From Erysipelotrichaceae bacterium (GTDB lineage Bacteria; Bacillota_I; Bacilli_A; Erysipelotrichales; Erysipelotrichaceae), in contig JAFQZR010000027.1 of assembly GCA_017405785.1 (NCBI GenBank), forward strand, positions 62,001 through 126,000: a stretch of 64,000 nucleotides of DNA. The letters are read 5' to 3'. The notes beneath the pieces were generated by a model. The model was given only the letters and a program-made list of their open reading frames with translations. It searched no databases and was not told where the DNA came from. Position numbers and translations under genes: made by a program. Below, one piece after another: positions 1-8,256 of the stretch (positions within the stretch are counted from its first letter, which is position 1; every line of letters starts with the position of its first letter).

Positions 1-627
1 ATTGACTTTGAGGATCCTTCCAACCCGATAATCGATCAGATCGGTTTCAAGCTGAATGACTATGGCTATTCTCTGTGCATTGTCAATACCGGCGGTTCTC
101 ATTCAAAGCTGACCGGAGAATACTCCGCCATTACGGAAGAAATGGGACAGATCGCTGCATTCTTCAATGAAAAGGTCTTAAGAAATGTATCCGAAAGACA
201 GATCCTCAATAACCTGAAACTGTTACGTGACAATTATGGCGACAGAGCTGTCATGAGATCACTGCACATGATCAGGGAAAACGAAAGAGTCATGCGTCAG
301 AGAGATAACCTCAAGGAAGGAAACATTGAAGGATTCATCAAAACCATCAAGGAATCCGGAAACAGTTCCTTCAAGTATCTGCAGAACGTCTATACAAACA
401 TCGATGTGGCATATCAGCCATTATCGCTGGCCTTAATGATCTCCGAAGGTTTCCTGGGTGAAGATGAAGCCTGCCGTGTTCACGGCGGCGGCTTTGCCGG
501 TACGATCCAGGCCTTTGTCAAGAATGAAAACGTAAGTGAATACAAGAAACTGATGGACAAGGTTTTCGGCAAGGATGCCTGCATTGTCTTACAGGTCAAT
601 AATCACGGGAGCGACAGAGTTTTATGA
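1..627 (+). CDS. galK: Galactokinase, C-terminal part (5' end outside window)
   Basis: Galactokinase phosphorylates galactose to galactose-1-phosphate in the Leloir pathway. The frame is open from base 1, and the 208 visible residues carry two recognisable GHMP-kinase stretches: VNTGGSHSKLTGEY near the left edge (galactokinases have a TGGSH-DLT-EY element here) and VHGGGFAGTIQAF, the third GHMP motif that closes the active site. The internal ATG at 142 is not the real start because coding sequence continues upstream to the edge. The stop (625-627) overlaps the ATG of galM as ATGA, so the two are probably translationally coupled. The N-terminal galactose-binding signature cannot be seen, so a related GHMP sugar kinase is not fully excluded. 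Confidence 0.9.
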   Translation: MDFEDPSNPIIDQIGFKLNDYGYSLCIVNTGGSHSKLTGEYSAITEEMGQIAAFFNEKVLRNVSERQILNNLKLLRDNYGDRAVMRSLHMIRENERVMRQRDNLKEGNIEGFIKTIKESGNSSFKYLQNVYTNIDVAYQPLSLALMISEGFLGEDEACRVHGGGFAGTIQAFVKNENVSEYKKLMDKVFGKDACIVLQVNNHGSDRVL

Positions 628-1646
628 TCAAGATGCTTGAACCATTCGGTGTAATTGACGATACACCTGTCTATCTTTATACGATCTCTTATGGAAACTA
701 TTCTGCTTCCATCTGTAATTTCGGAGCTACTCTGATCAGATTATTCGTTCCGGATAAAAACGGTAATCCTGTTAACGTTGTCTGCGGTTATGACAGTGTG
801 GAGGCCTATATCCTCAATGACAGCTACATGGGAGCCATCGTCCTGCCGTCAGCCAACCGCATCAGAAAAGGTCAGTTCACCCTCAACGGCAAGACATATC
901 AGCTGCGGATCAATAACGGTCCAAACAACCTGCATTCCTCCCTGCCTGGCGGCAGTGCTCAGCGTATCTGGCGTCTGGTCAATTACGGTGAATCAGAACT
1001 GACTTTACAGCTGGAATACGGTGACGGTGATCTGGGCTTCCCGGGAATCAGAGTATTCACCGTAACATATGCTTTATCTGAAGAAGGACTTACCATCTCC
1101 TACAGTGCCGTAAGTGATCAGGATACCCTGTTCAATCCAACCAACCATTCATATTTCAACCTCAAGGGACACGGAACCATCCTGGATCATATTCTTCAGA
1201 TCAATGCCCATTACTTCACACCTAACGATGCCGACAGCTGCCCTACCGGTGAGATCAGAGCAGTTGAAAACACTCCGTTTGATTTTACACAGCCAAAGCC
1301 AATCGGTCAGGATATCAATCAGGATGATATCCAGCTGGTCTACGGCAACGGTTATGACCACAACTGGATGATTGATGACTTTGATGGTTCTCTGAAAACA
1401 ATTGCGGTTCTGTATTGTGAAGAAACAGGCATTCAGTGTGAAACACTTACCAGTATGCCGGGCATTCAGGTTTACACAGCCAACTACCTCGGCAATGAGA
1501 AGTATTCAAAGAATGCTGCCGTATGTCTGGAAACCCAGTTTACACCGGATTCCATCAACCTTGACAATCAGGTCAAGCCGATAATAAAAGCCGGTGTCCC
1601 GGCCTCTCATGTAACGGTATACCGTTTCAGTGTAAAGGAATCATAA
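624..1646 (+). CDS. galM: Aldose 1-epimerase (galactose mutarotase)
   Basis: GalM interconverts the alpha and beta anomers of galactose, supplying alpha-galactose to galactokinase; it is cytoplasmic. The 340-residue length is normal. The beta-sandwich epimerase signatures are present: NNLHS with His104, NPTNHSYFNL with the catalytic-acid His175, GYDHNW with Asp245, and CLETQ with Glu303 in the position of the catalytic base. The ATG at 624 overlaps the galK stop (ATGA), fixing the start and tying the gene to galactose use. The 3' end overlaps the convergent CPBP gene by 6 bp. No terminator hairpin separates them. Confidence 0.93.
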   Translation: MIKMLEPFGVIDDTPVYLYTISYGNYSASICNFGATLIRLFVPDKNGNPVNVVCGYDSVEAYILNDSYMGAIVLPSANRIRKGQFTLNGKTYQLRINNGPNNLHSSLPGGSAQRIWRLVNYGESELTLQLEYGDGDLGFPGIRVFTVTYALSEEGLTISYSAVSDQDTLFNPTNHSYFNLKGHGTILDHILQINAHYFTPNDADSCPTGEIRAVENTPFDFTQPKPIGQDINQDDIQLVYGNGYDHNWMIDDFDGSLKTIAVLYCEETGIQCETLTSMPGIQVYTANYLGNEKYSKNAAVCLETQFTPDSINLDNQVKPIIKAGVPASHVTVYRFSVKES

Positions 1647-2309
1647 CTGAAATATCAGTATAACACCTATCGTATTAATAGCCAGATTGGCACATCCGTG
1701 GATGAGCCAGCTGGCTTTTAAACTGCCAAATTTCAGGCATACTATCTGTAATATTACTCCACATAATGCCAGTCCGGTAATACATAAGACAAATATCAGT
1801 GGATTAAACCAGTTAGATACCATGCCGATGTGATACAGGGCAAAACAGATTGCGGATACGATCATACCGGTTTTACCATTACCCTGCTTTTCAAAAAGCT
1901 GATAGATGAATCCTCTGAAAAATGATTCTTCCAGAAATGAATTCACCACAATAATATACGCAAATACAAACAGGCAGTTTTCCCTGGTCAGCTGTTCCTT
2001 GTTTATCAGAGAAGTACGGATGTTTTCCAGATCCAGCTGTTCTCTGACAATCAGAAATACCGCAATGATGCCAACATATGCCAGTACCATTCCCAGATAT
2101 AGCCATCTGGCCGGTTTCATCTTGTTTAGACCGATCACCTCTTTTATGCTCTGATTTGACATACAGGCATAAATGATGACAGGCAGACAGAACAGAATGA
2201 GCTTGCATGCAGATTTGATCAGATAGACCGGCGCAATGACATTTTCTACATATGCCATGATTGCCAGTGAAACAGCGGCCATTAACAGCCCGATGACTGT
2301 CTTTTTCAT
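1641..2309 (-). CDS. CPBP-family intramembrane metalloprotease
   Basis: A 222-residue integral membrane protein with about six hydrophobic segments. It carries the CPBP (Abi/CAAX prenyl protease-like) signatures: EESFFRG (Glu127, Glu128, Arg132), His160 in the third motif region and His204 in the fourth. Family members are glutamate-type membrane proteases related to Rce1; in Bacillota some act in bacteriocin immunity and others have unknown substrates. The start at 2309 lies 2 bp after the stop of the upstream DUF4003-like gene and has no Shine-Dalgarno of its own (the preceding bases encode the alanine tail), so translation is probably coupled to that gene. The 3' end overlaps galM by 6 bp. 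The substrate cannot be told from sequence. Confidence 0.85.
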   Translation of the reverse strand: MKKTVIGLLMAAVSLAIMAYVENVIAPVYLIKSACKLILFCLPVIIYACMSNQSIKEVIGLNKMKPARWLYLGMVLAYVGIIAVFLIVREQLDLENIRTSLINKEQLTRENCLFVFAYIIVVNSFLEESFFRGFIYQLFEKQGNGKTGMIVSAICFALYHIGMVSNWFNPLIFVLCITGLALCGVILQIVCLKFGSLKASWLIHGCANLAINTIGVILIFQL

Positions 2310-2311
2310 GA

Positions 2312-3265
2312 TTATGCGGCGGCAGCGGCAGCTGCGGCTGCATCCCTTTCTGCCTGGATCCTCAGCAATACATAAGTCAGAACAGTGTCAACCAGCTTAT
2401 TGTCCTGGCTGAAAAATCTGATGACCAGAGCCATCGCATATATCATTCTTTCCTCCTTGAACATACTGAGTCCGCGGAATTTAGGATATGCCTGTAGATA
2501 CCGAGTGACTTCTTCGATCTGTTCAACCAGTATCGTGTAATCCATCTCCAGTAAAGATGCCACACCCAGTAATTCCAGATGATAGCTGCGCTCGATCTTG
2601 TTTCCCCTATCCTTCATCAGCTGGTAAAGTTCCATAAACTGACTGACCTTTTCACCCGGTGAATTCAGGTTAAGCGCTAATATGTGGCTTAACTCCTGAA
2701 TATGGGAGTTATGTATCTGTTCCTTGAGAATGCGGTATGCTTCATCCATCTCCAGGAGGATATTATCAGAATCAATATCACTTACGGCCAATAAAGCCGC
2801 AAAGATAATATCATCACCGCTGGTCAGAAAGGCATGATCCTTTTTCATCTGATCATAGATCATGGTGGTTCTTACTATATAATGACGCTGGTTTTCCGGT
2901 GAAACATTGTCGGCAATGATCATTGAAGCAATCGGAGAAAAACTGTTTGAGAAGAAGGAAGTCTTTTTAACCTCTTCATCAATGGCTTTTACACGGTTAT
3001 AATACTCTTCCCAGTCAGAAGTGTAACCCATCGAAACAGCCAGAGGTATTTCCCGGTTGGAGCGGAAGCTGGAGAAGATTCCCTCTCTCGATTTCAGGAA
3101 GTTTTTGACATTTTTCAGTGTTTCAGCATTCAGATTTCTTTCATAATCAAGCATTAGAGTTGCTCCAATGCAACGCAAAGTCATACCTGACCAGCGATAA
3201 CAGTTGTGAACAACCTCTTCACCGTCGATAAATCTCTCACACATTCTTTCCAGTTCTGCGTACAT
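2312..3265 (-). CDS. DUF4003-like protein with nine-alanine C-terminus
   Basis: A soluble, mostly helical protein of 317 residues that resembles the DUF4003 family of Bacillota as I recall it; no biochemical function is known to me. The start at 3265 is preferred to the in-frame ATG at 3271 because GAGGG sits 7 nt before it. The C-terminus is odd: after ERD the protein ends in nine consecutive alanines, encoded by mixed GCA/GCC/GCT codons and then TAA. It is the first gene of a two-gene unit with the CPBP protease, behind a TTGAAT-N17-TACAAT promoter that overlaps the gdhA terminator. Family assignment is moderate; the open reading frame is certain. Confidence 0.7.
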   Translation of the reverse strand: MYAELERMCERFIDGEEVVHNCYRWSGMTLRCIGATLMLDYERNLNAETLKNVKNFLKSREGIFSSFRSNREIPLAVSMGYTSDWEEYYNRVKAIDEEVKKTSFFSNSFSPIASMIIADNVSPENQRHYIVRTTMIYDQMKKDHAFLTSGDDIIFAALLAVSDIDSDNILLEMDEAYRILKEQIHNSHIQELSHILALNLNSPGEKVSQFMELYQLMKDRGNKIERSYHLELLGVASLLEMDYTILVEQIEEVTRYLQAYPKFRGLSMFKEERMIYAMALVIRFFSQDNKLVDTVLTYVLLRIQAERDAAAAAAAAA

Positions 3266-3294
3266 AATCATGCCCTCACTTTCACATCATTACC

Positions 3295-3323
3295 ATTGTA
3301 CCGAAAGAAAAGCCCGTATTCAA
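3295..3323 (-). promoter_or_regulatory. Promoter of DUF4003-CPBP unit
   Basis: On the minus strand TTGAAT (3318-3323) is followed after 17 bp by TACAAT (3295-3300). The -35 box lies inside the gdhA terminator hairpin, so terminator and promoter are superimposed. Confidence 0.6.
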
Positions 3324-3333
3324 TAATACGGGC
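3304..3333 (-). terminator. Rho-independent terminator of gdhA
   Basis: A perfect 9-bp stem, GCCCGTATT with AATACGGGC around a 4-nt loop, is followed on the minus strand by TTTTCTTT. It lies directly after the gdhA stop. Confidence 0.9.
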
Positions 3334-3360
3334 ATTCAAGTATCTTAAGTAATTCCTAAA

Positions 3361-4713
3361 TCAGAACAGTCCCTGAGCCAGCATGGCATCCGCAACCTTG
3401 ATGAATCCGGCAATATTGGCACCGGCCATCAGGTTGTAACCCAGACCATACTCAAATGCTGCCTTTACTGACTGCTCATGGATGTTGATCATCATTCTTC
3501 TTAACTGGTCATCAACGTCATCAGCCGTCCACTGCAGTCTCTCGGAGTTCTGTGACATCTCCAGTCCGGAAACACCGACACCGCCGGCATTGACAGCCTT
3601 ACCCGGAGCGATGATCATATGCTCCTGCTGGGCCAGATATGCCAATGCTTCATTGGTGGTAGGCATGTTGGCGACTTCCAGATAATACTTTACACCGGAA
3701 GCGGCGATCTTCTTGGCACTTTCGAGGTTTACGTCATTCTGGGTAGCAGCCGGCATGTAGATATCCACATCGCTGACACCCCAGAACTTCTCACCTTCCA
3801 CGAATTCACAGCCGAACTTTTCAGCATAGCTGCGGCAGTGCATAGGGTCATTCTGTCTCATTTCCAGAATATAGTTGAGCTTTTCTTCAGTGATGACGCC
3901 TTCCTCATCGTGAATGTAGCCGTCCGGTCCGGAAATATATGTAACCTTGGCACCTAACTTGGCAGCTTTCTTCATGATGCCCCAGGCAACGTTTCCGTAT
4001 CCTGATACACCGATTCTCTTGCCCTTAATGGTGTCGTGTTCATGTCTCAGTACTTCACACAGATAATATACTGCACCGTATCCGGTAGCTTCCGGTCTGA
4101 TCAGTGATCCGCCGTAGCTTAAGCCCTTACCGGTAATGACGCCGTTTTCAAAGTTTCCCTTCAGGCGTCTGTACTGTCCGAACAGATAGCCGATCTCACG
4201 GGCACCGACACCCATGTCACCGGCCGGTACGTCAACATCCGGTCCGATGAATCTGTACAGAGCTGTCATGTAGCTCTGACAGAAACGCATGATCTCAGCA
4301 TCAGATTTGCCGGCAGGATCGAAATCGCTGCCGCCCTTGCCGCCACCCATAGGCAATCCGGTAAGAGCGTTTTTATAAGTCTGTTCGAATGCCAGGAACT
4401 TGATGATGCTGTCACAGACGTTGCTCTGAAAACGTAAGCCGCCCTTGAATGGTCCAATCGCTCCGTTGAACTGGCATCTCCATCCCTTATTGGTATGGAC
4501 GACTCCCTGATCATCAGTCCAGACAACTCTGAAGGTGATCATTCTTTCCGGTTCAACCATGCGATGCAGCAGGTCGGCTTTTTCATATGCCGGATTCTGA
4601 TCGATAACCGGCGATAAAGATGTCAGCAGCTCTTCCACGGCCTGAATGAATTCAGGTTCATGCGGATTCTTAGCTTTGACATCATCTATTACTTTCTGTA
4701 CATAATTGTTCAT
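3361..4713 (-). CDS. gdhA: NADP-type glutamate dehydrogenase
   Basis: Catalyses reductive amination of 2-oxoglutarate with free ammonia to glutamate, or the reverse, in the cytoplasm. At 450 residues it has the size of the hexameric small GDHs. The substrate-binding GPFKGGLRF, the catalytic lysine in PMGGGKGGSD (Lys126) and PAGDMGVGAREIG (Asp166) are intact. A Rossmann motif GYGNVAWG lies near residue 240. Coenzyme preference is inferred from overall similarity to NADP-type enzymes. The ATG at 4713 follows AGAGGAAGAAT. It is a single-gene unit between two terminators. It neighbours a GMP synthase that would depend on ammonia if no separate glutaminase subunit exists. Confidence 0.96.
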   Translation of the reverse strand: MNNYVQKVIDDVKAKNPHEPEFIQAVEELLTSLSPVIDQNPAYEKADLLHRMVEPERMITFRVVWTDDQGVVHTNKGWRCQFNGAIGPFKGGLRFQSNVCDSIIKFLAFEQTYKNALTGLPMGGGKGGSDFDPAGKSDAEIMRFCQSYMTALYRFIGPDVDVPAGDMGVGAREIGYLFGQYRRLKGNFENGVITGKGLSYGGSLIRPEATGYGAVYYLCEVLRHEHDTIKGKRIGVSGYGNVAWGIMKKAAKLGAKVTYISGPDGYIHDEEGVITEEKLNYILEMRQNDPMHCRSYAEKFGCEFVEGEKFWGVSDVDIYMPAATQNDVNLESAKKIAASGVKYYLEVANMPTTNEALAYLAQQEHMIIAPGKAVNAGGVGVSGLEMSQNSERLQWTADDVDDQLRRMMINIHEQSVKAAFEYGLGYNLMAGANIAGFIKVADAMLAQGLF

Positions 4714-4751
4714 ATTCTTCCTCTTATTATGTATCCTTTATCCTTAATACC

Positions 4752-4760
4752 ATTTTAACA
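4752..4760 (-). promoter_or_regulatory. Probable gdhA extended -10 promoter
   Basis: Minus-strand TGTTAAAAT (TG one base before the -10 hexamer) lies about 38 nt before the gdhA start. No good -35 box is visible. Confidence 0.4.
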
Positions 4761-4774
4761 CAATAACCGAAAAT

Positions 4775-4799
4775 AAAAGCCCCAGATGAGGCTTTTTTC
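4775..4799 (-). terminator. Terminator of guaA
   Basis: AAAAGCC pairs with GGCTTTT across a short loop, with T-rich sequence on both sides; it can act for guaA leftward and possibly both ways. Confidence 0.75.
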
Positions 4800-4819
4800 A
4801 TTGTATTTTCAGTTAGTGA

Positions 4820-5797
4820 CTATTCCCACTCGATCGTACCGGTAGGTTTCGGTGTGATGTCATAGAGAACTCTGTTGACACCGGCAACTTCATTGATGAT
4901 CCTGTCAGTGATTATGTGCAGGACACTGTAAGGTATTTCTTCAATCGTTGCGCAGATGGCATCTCTGGTGTTAACGGCTCTTAAGATGACCGGCCACTGT
5001 TCACATCTGACATTGTCTCTGATACCTACGGACTTCAGATCAGGTATGATGGTGAAATACTGCCATACCTTGCCTTCCAGCCCGGCCTTGCGGAATTCTT
5101 CTCTGACGATGGCATCTGACTCCCTGACGGCTTCCAGACGGTCTCTGGTAATGGCCCCAAGACATCTGACACCCAGACCCGGACCCGGGAACGGCTGTCT
5201 GTAAACCATGCTTTCAGGTAAGCCCAGAGCCAGACCAACCTGTCTTACTTCATCCTTATACAGGAACTTGACCGGTTCAACCAGTTCAAACTTCAGATCT
5301 TCCGGTAAGCCGCCGACATTGTGATGGGCCTTGACCGGACCGCTTTCCAGAATGTCAGGATAAATCGTTCCCTGAGCCAGGCATTCAATACCGTCAAGCT
5401 TTCTGGCTTCTTCTTCAAAGACTCTGATGAACTCGGCACCGATGATCTTTCTTTTCTGTTCCGGATCACTGACACCGGCCAGCTTATCCAGGAAACGGTC
5501 AACCGCATCAACATAGATCAGGTTGGCAGACATCTGATTTCTGAATACCTCAATAACCTGTTCCGGTTCCCCTTTTCTTAACAAACCATGATTGACATGT
5601 ACGCATACCAGCTGATCGCCTACTGCCTTTATAAGTAAGGCTGCAACCACTGAAGAGTCAACACCGCCTGACAGTGCCAGTAAGACTTTTCTGTCCCCTA
5701 CCTGTTCTCTTAAGGCCTTTATCTGTTCTTCAATAAAGGCATTGGCCAGTTCGGCATTGGTTATTCTTTCCATGTTTTCATCTCTGAGATTTGACAT
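4820..5797 (-). CDS. guaA: GMP synthase, ATP-pyrophosphatase subunit only
   Basis: Converts XMP to GMP using ATP and an amino donor. Only the synthetase half is present: the P-loop [10 protein letters not shown] (Ser43 to Ser49), the [10 protein letters not shown] element and the C-terminal dimerisation domain ending in KPTGTIEWE. The roughly 190-residue class-I glutamine amidotransferase domain that starts a normal 510-residue bacterial GuaA is absent, replaced by about 25 residues. The start at 5797 is chosen because AAGGGGG stands 7 nt before it; the longer reading frame to 5869 runs into the promoter. Such stand-alone subunits are standard in archaea, paired with a separate GATase. None is in this window, so the protein either finds a partner elsewhere or uses ammonia. 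Confidence 0.93.
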   Translation of the reverse strand: MSNLRDENMERITNAELANAFIEEQIKALREQVGDRKVLLALSGGVDSSVVAALLIKAVGDQLVCVHVNHGLLRKGEPEQVIEVFRNQMSANLIYVDAVDRFLDKLAGVSDPEQKRKIIGAEFIRVFEEEARKLDGIECLAQGTIYPDILESGPVKAHHNVGGLPEDLKFELVEPVKFLYKDEVRQVGLALGLPESMVYRQPFPGPGLGVRCLGAITRDRLEAVRESDAIVREEFRKAGLEGKVWQYFTIIPDLKSVGIRDNVRCEQWPVILRAVNTRDAICATIEEIPYSVLHIITDRIINEVAGVNRVLYDITPKPTGTIEWE

Positions 5798-5825
5798 ATA
5801 ACATCCCCCTTGAAATATTACAGAG

Positions 5826-5854
5826 ATTATATCACTTATCATCTTCTTTTTGAA
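5826..5854 (-). promoter_or_regulatory. guaA promoter (overlaps tdh promoter)
   Basis: Minus-strand TTCAAA (5849-5854), 17 bp, TATAAT (5826-5831), with TG one base before the -10 hexamer. Its -35 shares bases with the divergent tdh -35. Confidence 0.7.
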
Positions 5855-5879
5855 CAAATATATCGGCAAATGTTATAGA
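5850..5879 (+). promoter_or_regulatory. tdh-kbl promoter
   Basis: TTGAAC (5850-5855), 18 bp, TATAGA (5874-5879) with a TG extended -10. The start point would be near 5886, giving a leader of about 45 nt with GGAGG at 5919-5923 before the tdh ATG. Confidence 0.65.
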
Positions 5880-5931
5880 ATAAAAATGAGATTATTCCCA
5901 ACAATAATATTGAATACGGAGGTTTTTTCCG

Positions 5932-6996
5932 ATGGAAGAAAAAAAAGAAGGAATGATGTGGGCTCTTGTCAAAAGCAAGGCTGAACCGGGACTGTGGATG
6001 CAGCAGGTAAAGATCCCGGAAGTAGGCACCAATGACGTAAAGATCAAGATCCACAAGACCGCCATCTGCGGCACGGACGTTCACATTTATCAATGGAACC
6101 GCTGGGCCCAGAACACCGTACCGGTAGGACTGACCATAGGTCATGAGTATGTCGGTGAAGTCGTTGAAGTCGGACCGGGTGCCCGCGGCTTCAAGCCGGG
6201 AGATCTGGTTTCCGGTGAAGGACATCTGACCTGCGGCAAGTGCCGTAACTGTCTGGAAGGACACAAGGAAAACTGCCGGAATGCCAAGGGTATAGGTGTC
6301 AACCGTAACGGCGCCTTTGCTGAATATCTGGTAATCCCTTATGTCAACGTCTGGCCTTGTTCACCGGCAATTGAAGAGGAAATGTATGCGATCTTCGATC
6401 CATTCGGCAACGCTACTCATACTGCCCTCACCTATAACGTTCTGGGAGAAGACGTATTGATCACCGGAGCCGGTCCTATTGGCTGCATGGCAGCAGCGAT
6501 AGTGAAGTTTGCGGGTGCCCGTCATGTCGTCATTACGGATTTCAACGATTACCGTCTGAATCTGGCCAAGAAACTTGGCGCTACCAGAACCGTCAATCTC
6601 AGGGATGAGAAACTGGAAGATGTCATGAAGGATCTGGGCATGAGCGAAGGATTCGACGTCGGTCTGGAAATGTCAGGAGCCGCCAGTGCCCTGGAATCCA
6701 TGATCCACAACATGAAACACGGCGGCAAGATCGCCTTACTGGGCCTGCAGGAAAACGACACCAGAGTCGATCTGGAAACCGTCATCTTCAACGGTCTGTC
6801 ACTTAAGGGCATCTACGGGCGCAAGGTCTGGGATACCTGGTATTCAATGACGACCATGTTACAGGCAGGATTGGATATAAAGGACATCATAACCGACAGG
6901 ATCGATGTCCGTGATTATGAGAAAGGATTTGAAAAGATGATATCAGGTCAGTCCGGAAAGATCGTCATGGACTGGACCCACATCAATGACAGGTAA
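5932..6996 (+). CDS. tdh: L-threonine 3-dehydrogenase (zinc type)
   Basis: Oxidises L-threonine with NAD to 2-amino-3-ketobutyrate. It is a 354-residue medium-chain zinc dehydrogenase. Catalytic zinc ligands are Cys46 (AICGTDVH) with His71 and Glu72 (GHEYVGEVV); the structural zinc site is Cys101, Cys104, Cys107 and Cys115. The NAD-binding Rossmann motif [10 protein letters not shown] lies near residue 175. The start follows GGAGG with 8-9 nt spacing. The identity rests on the kbl partner immediately downstream, which takes its product; alone, the protein could pass for another polyol dehydrogenase. The long open frame opposite its 5' end is a shadow. Confidence 0.93.
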   Translation: MEEKKEGMMWALVKSKAEPGLWMQQVKIPEVGTNDVKIKIHKTAICGTDVHIYQWNRWAQNTVPVGLTIGHEYVGEVVEVGPGARGFKPGDLVSGEGHLTCGKCRNCLEGHKENCRNAKGIGVNRNGAFAEYLVIPYVNVWPCSPAIEEEMYAIFDPFGNATHTALTYNVLGEDVLITGAGPIGCMAAAIVKFAGARHVVITDFNDYRLNLAKKLGATRTVNLRDEKLEDVMKDLGMSEGFDVGLEMSGAASALESMIHNMKHGGKIALLGLQENDTRVDLETVIFNGLSLKGIYGRKVWDTWYSMTTMLQAGLDIKDIITDRIDVRDYEKGFEKMISGQSGKIVMDWTHINDR

Positions 6997-7000
6997 GATT

Positions 7001-8197
7001 ATGAACAGTAAAAGAGAAATATTGAATCATTATGCCGGTCAGGTTCAGGAGATAAGAGACTCCGGCCTGTTCAAGGGTGAGCTGGTAATGGCTTCCCCGC
7101 AGAATGCCCATGTTCAGCTGGAAGGCGGTCCTTCCCTGCTGTGCATGTGTTCAAACAACTATCTGGGTTTAGGCGACAATCAGCGCATCATTGATGCTGC
7201 CAAGAAAACCTATGATGAAAGAGGCTTCGGTCTGGCATCAGTGCGTTTCATCTGCGGCACCCAGGACATTCACAAGCAGCTGGAGAAAGTCATATCCGAC
7301 TTTTTGCAGACGGAAGATACCATTCTGTACTCTTCCTGCTTTGATGCCAATGGAGGTCTGTTTGAAACCATCCTGACTGCTGAAGACGCTGTCATCTCCG
7401 ATGAACTCAATCACGCTTCCATCATTGACGGCATCCGTCTGTGCAAGGCCAAAAGATACCGCTATCTCAATAACAACATGGAAGATCTGGAGAAGAAACT
7501 TATCGAAGCTGATGAAGCCGGTGCCAGAATCAAATTAATCGCCACAGACGGTGTTTTCTCCATGGACGGTATCATTGCCAACCTCAGGGGAGTCTGCGAT
7601 TTGGCAGACAAATACAACGCTCTGGTAATGGTTGACGACTCACATGCCGTCGGATTTGTCGGCGCTCACGGCCGCGGCACTCAGGAATACTGCGATGTCA
7701 TGGGTCGAGTTGACATCATCACCGGTACTTTAGGCAAGGCCTTAGGCGGAGCCAGCGGCGGCTATACTTCAGGGCGCAAGGAGATCATCGATCTGTTAAG
7801 ACAGCGCAGCCGTCCTTATCTGTTCTCCAACTCCGTAGCTCCGGCTATTGTCGGTGCTTCCATGGAGATGTTCAAGATGCTGGAAGAAAGCACGGCCTTA
7901 CGTGACCATCTGGAAGACATCACCACCTATTACCGCAAACAGCTGGGTGAAAAAGGCTTTGATGTCATTCCAGGAGTCCACCCATGCGTACCGGTCATGT
8001 TCTATGACGAAAAGCTGACAGCGGAATTCGCCCGCCGCATGGTTGAGAAAGGCGTTTATGTTGTAGCCTTCTCCTACCCGGTAGTTCCTAAGGGCAAGGC
8101 CAGAATCAGAACCCAGGTCTGTGCCAACCATACAAAGGAAGACATTGACTTTGTCGTAAAGTGCTTTGAAGAAGTCAGAGCCGAAATGGGCATATAG
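7001..8197 (+). CDS. kbl: Glycine C-acetyltransferase (2-amino-3-ketobutyrate CoA ligase)
   Basis: PLP enzyme that splits 2-amino-3-ketobutyrate with CoA into glycine and acetyl-CoA, the second step of threonine breakdown after Tdh. The 398 residues starting at 7001 equal the usual Kbl length. The lysine that binds PLP is Lys246 in TGTLGKALGG, and VDDSHAVGF (about 211-219) holds the PLP-ring aspartate and histidine. The ATG at 6986 also lies in frame but overlaps tdh; 7001, just after the tdh stop with AGG upstream, fits the family N-terminus. The unstable intermediate explains the tight tdh-kbl pairing. A bidirectional terminator follows. Confidence 0.95.
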   Translation: MNSKREILNHYAGQVQEIRDSGLFKGELVMASPQNAHVQLEGGPSLLCMCSNNYLGLGDNQRIIDAAKKTYDERGFGLASVRFICGTQDIHKQLEKVISDFLQTEDTILYSSCFDANGGLFETILTAEDAVISDELNHASIIDGIRLCKAKRYRYLNNNMEDLEKKLIEADEAGARIKLIATDGVFSMDGIIANLRGVCDLADKYNALVMVDDSHAVGFVGAHGRGTQEYCDVMGRVDIITGTLGKALGGASGGYTSGRKEIIDLLRQRSRPYLFSNSVAPAIVGASMEMFKMLEESTALRDHLEDITTYYRKQLGEKGFDVIPGVHPCVPVMFYDEKLTAEFARRMVEKGVYVVAFSYPVVPKGKARIRTQVCANHTKEDIDFVVKCFEEVRAEMGI

Positions 8198-8212
8198 TTT
8201 ATAACAAAAAGA

Positions 8213-8244
8213 AAAAGGCTGTGTCATCACTGACACGGCCTTTT
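8213..8244. terminator. Bidirectional terminator between kbl and guaB
   Basis: A 14-bp stem (AAAAGGCTGTGTCA with TGACACGGCCTTTT, one G-T pair) and a TCAC loop serves the convergent kbl and guaB transcripts. Confidence 0.92.
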
Positions 8245-8256
8245 CATATGCTTTAA

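Noticed and set aside
1891-2343. 150-residue frame overlapping the CPBP gene in another frame
   Set aside because: His/Cys-rich shadow of the membrane protein gene.
4752-4766. Fifteen bases TTATTGTGTTAAAAT shared by the gdhA promoter (minus) and 31034-31048 (plus)
   Set aside because: AT-rich; a few such 15-mer matches are expected by chance in 64 kb. Both contain an extended -10, which explains the likeness.
5839-6264. 141-residue frame opposite tdh covering the divergent promoters
   Set aside because: Overlaps promoters and tdh; no signals of its own.
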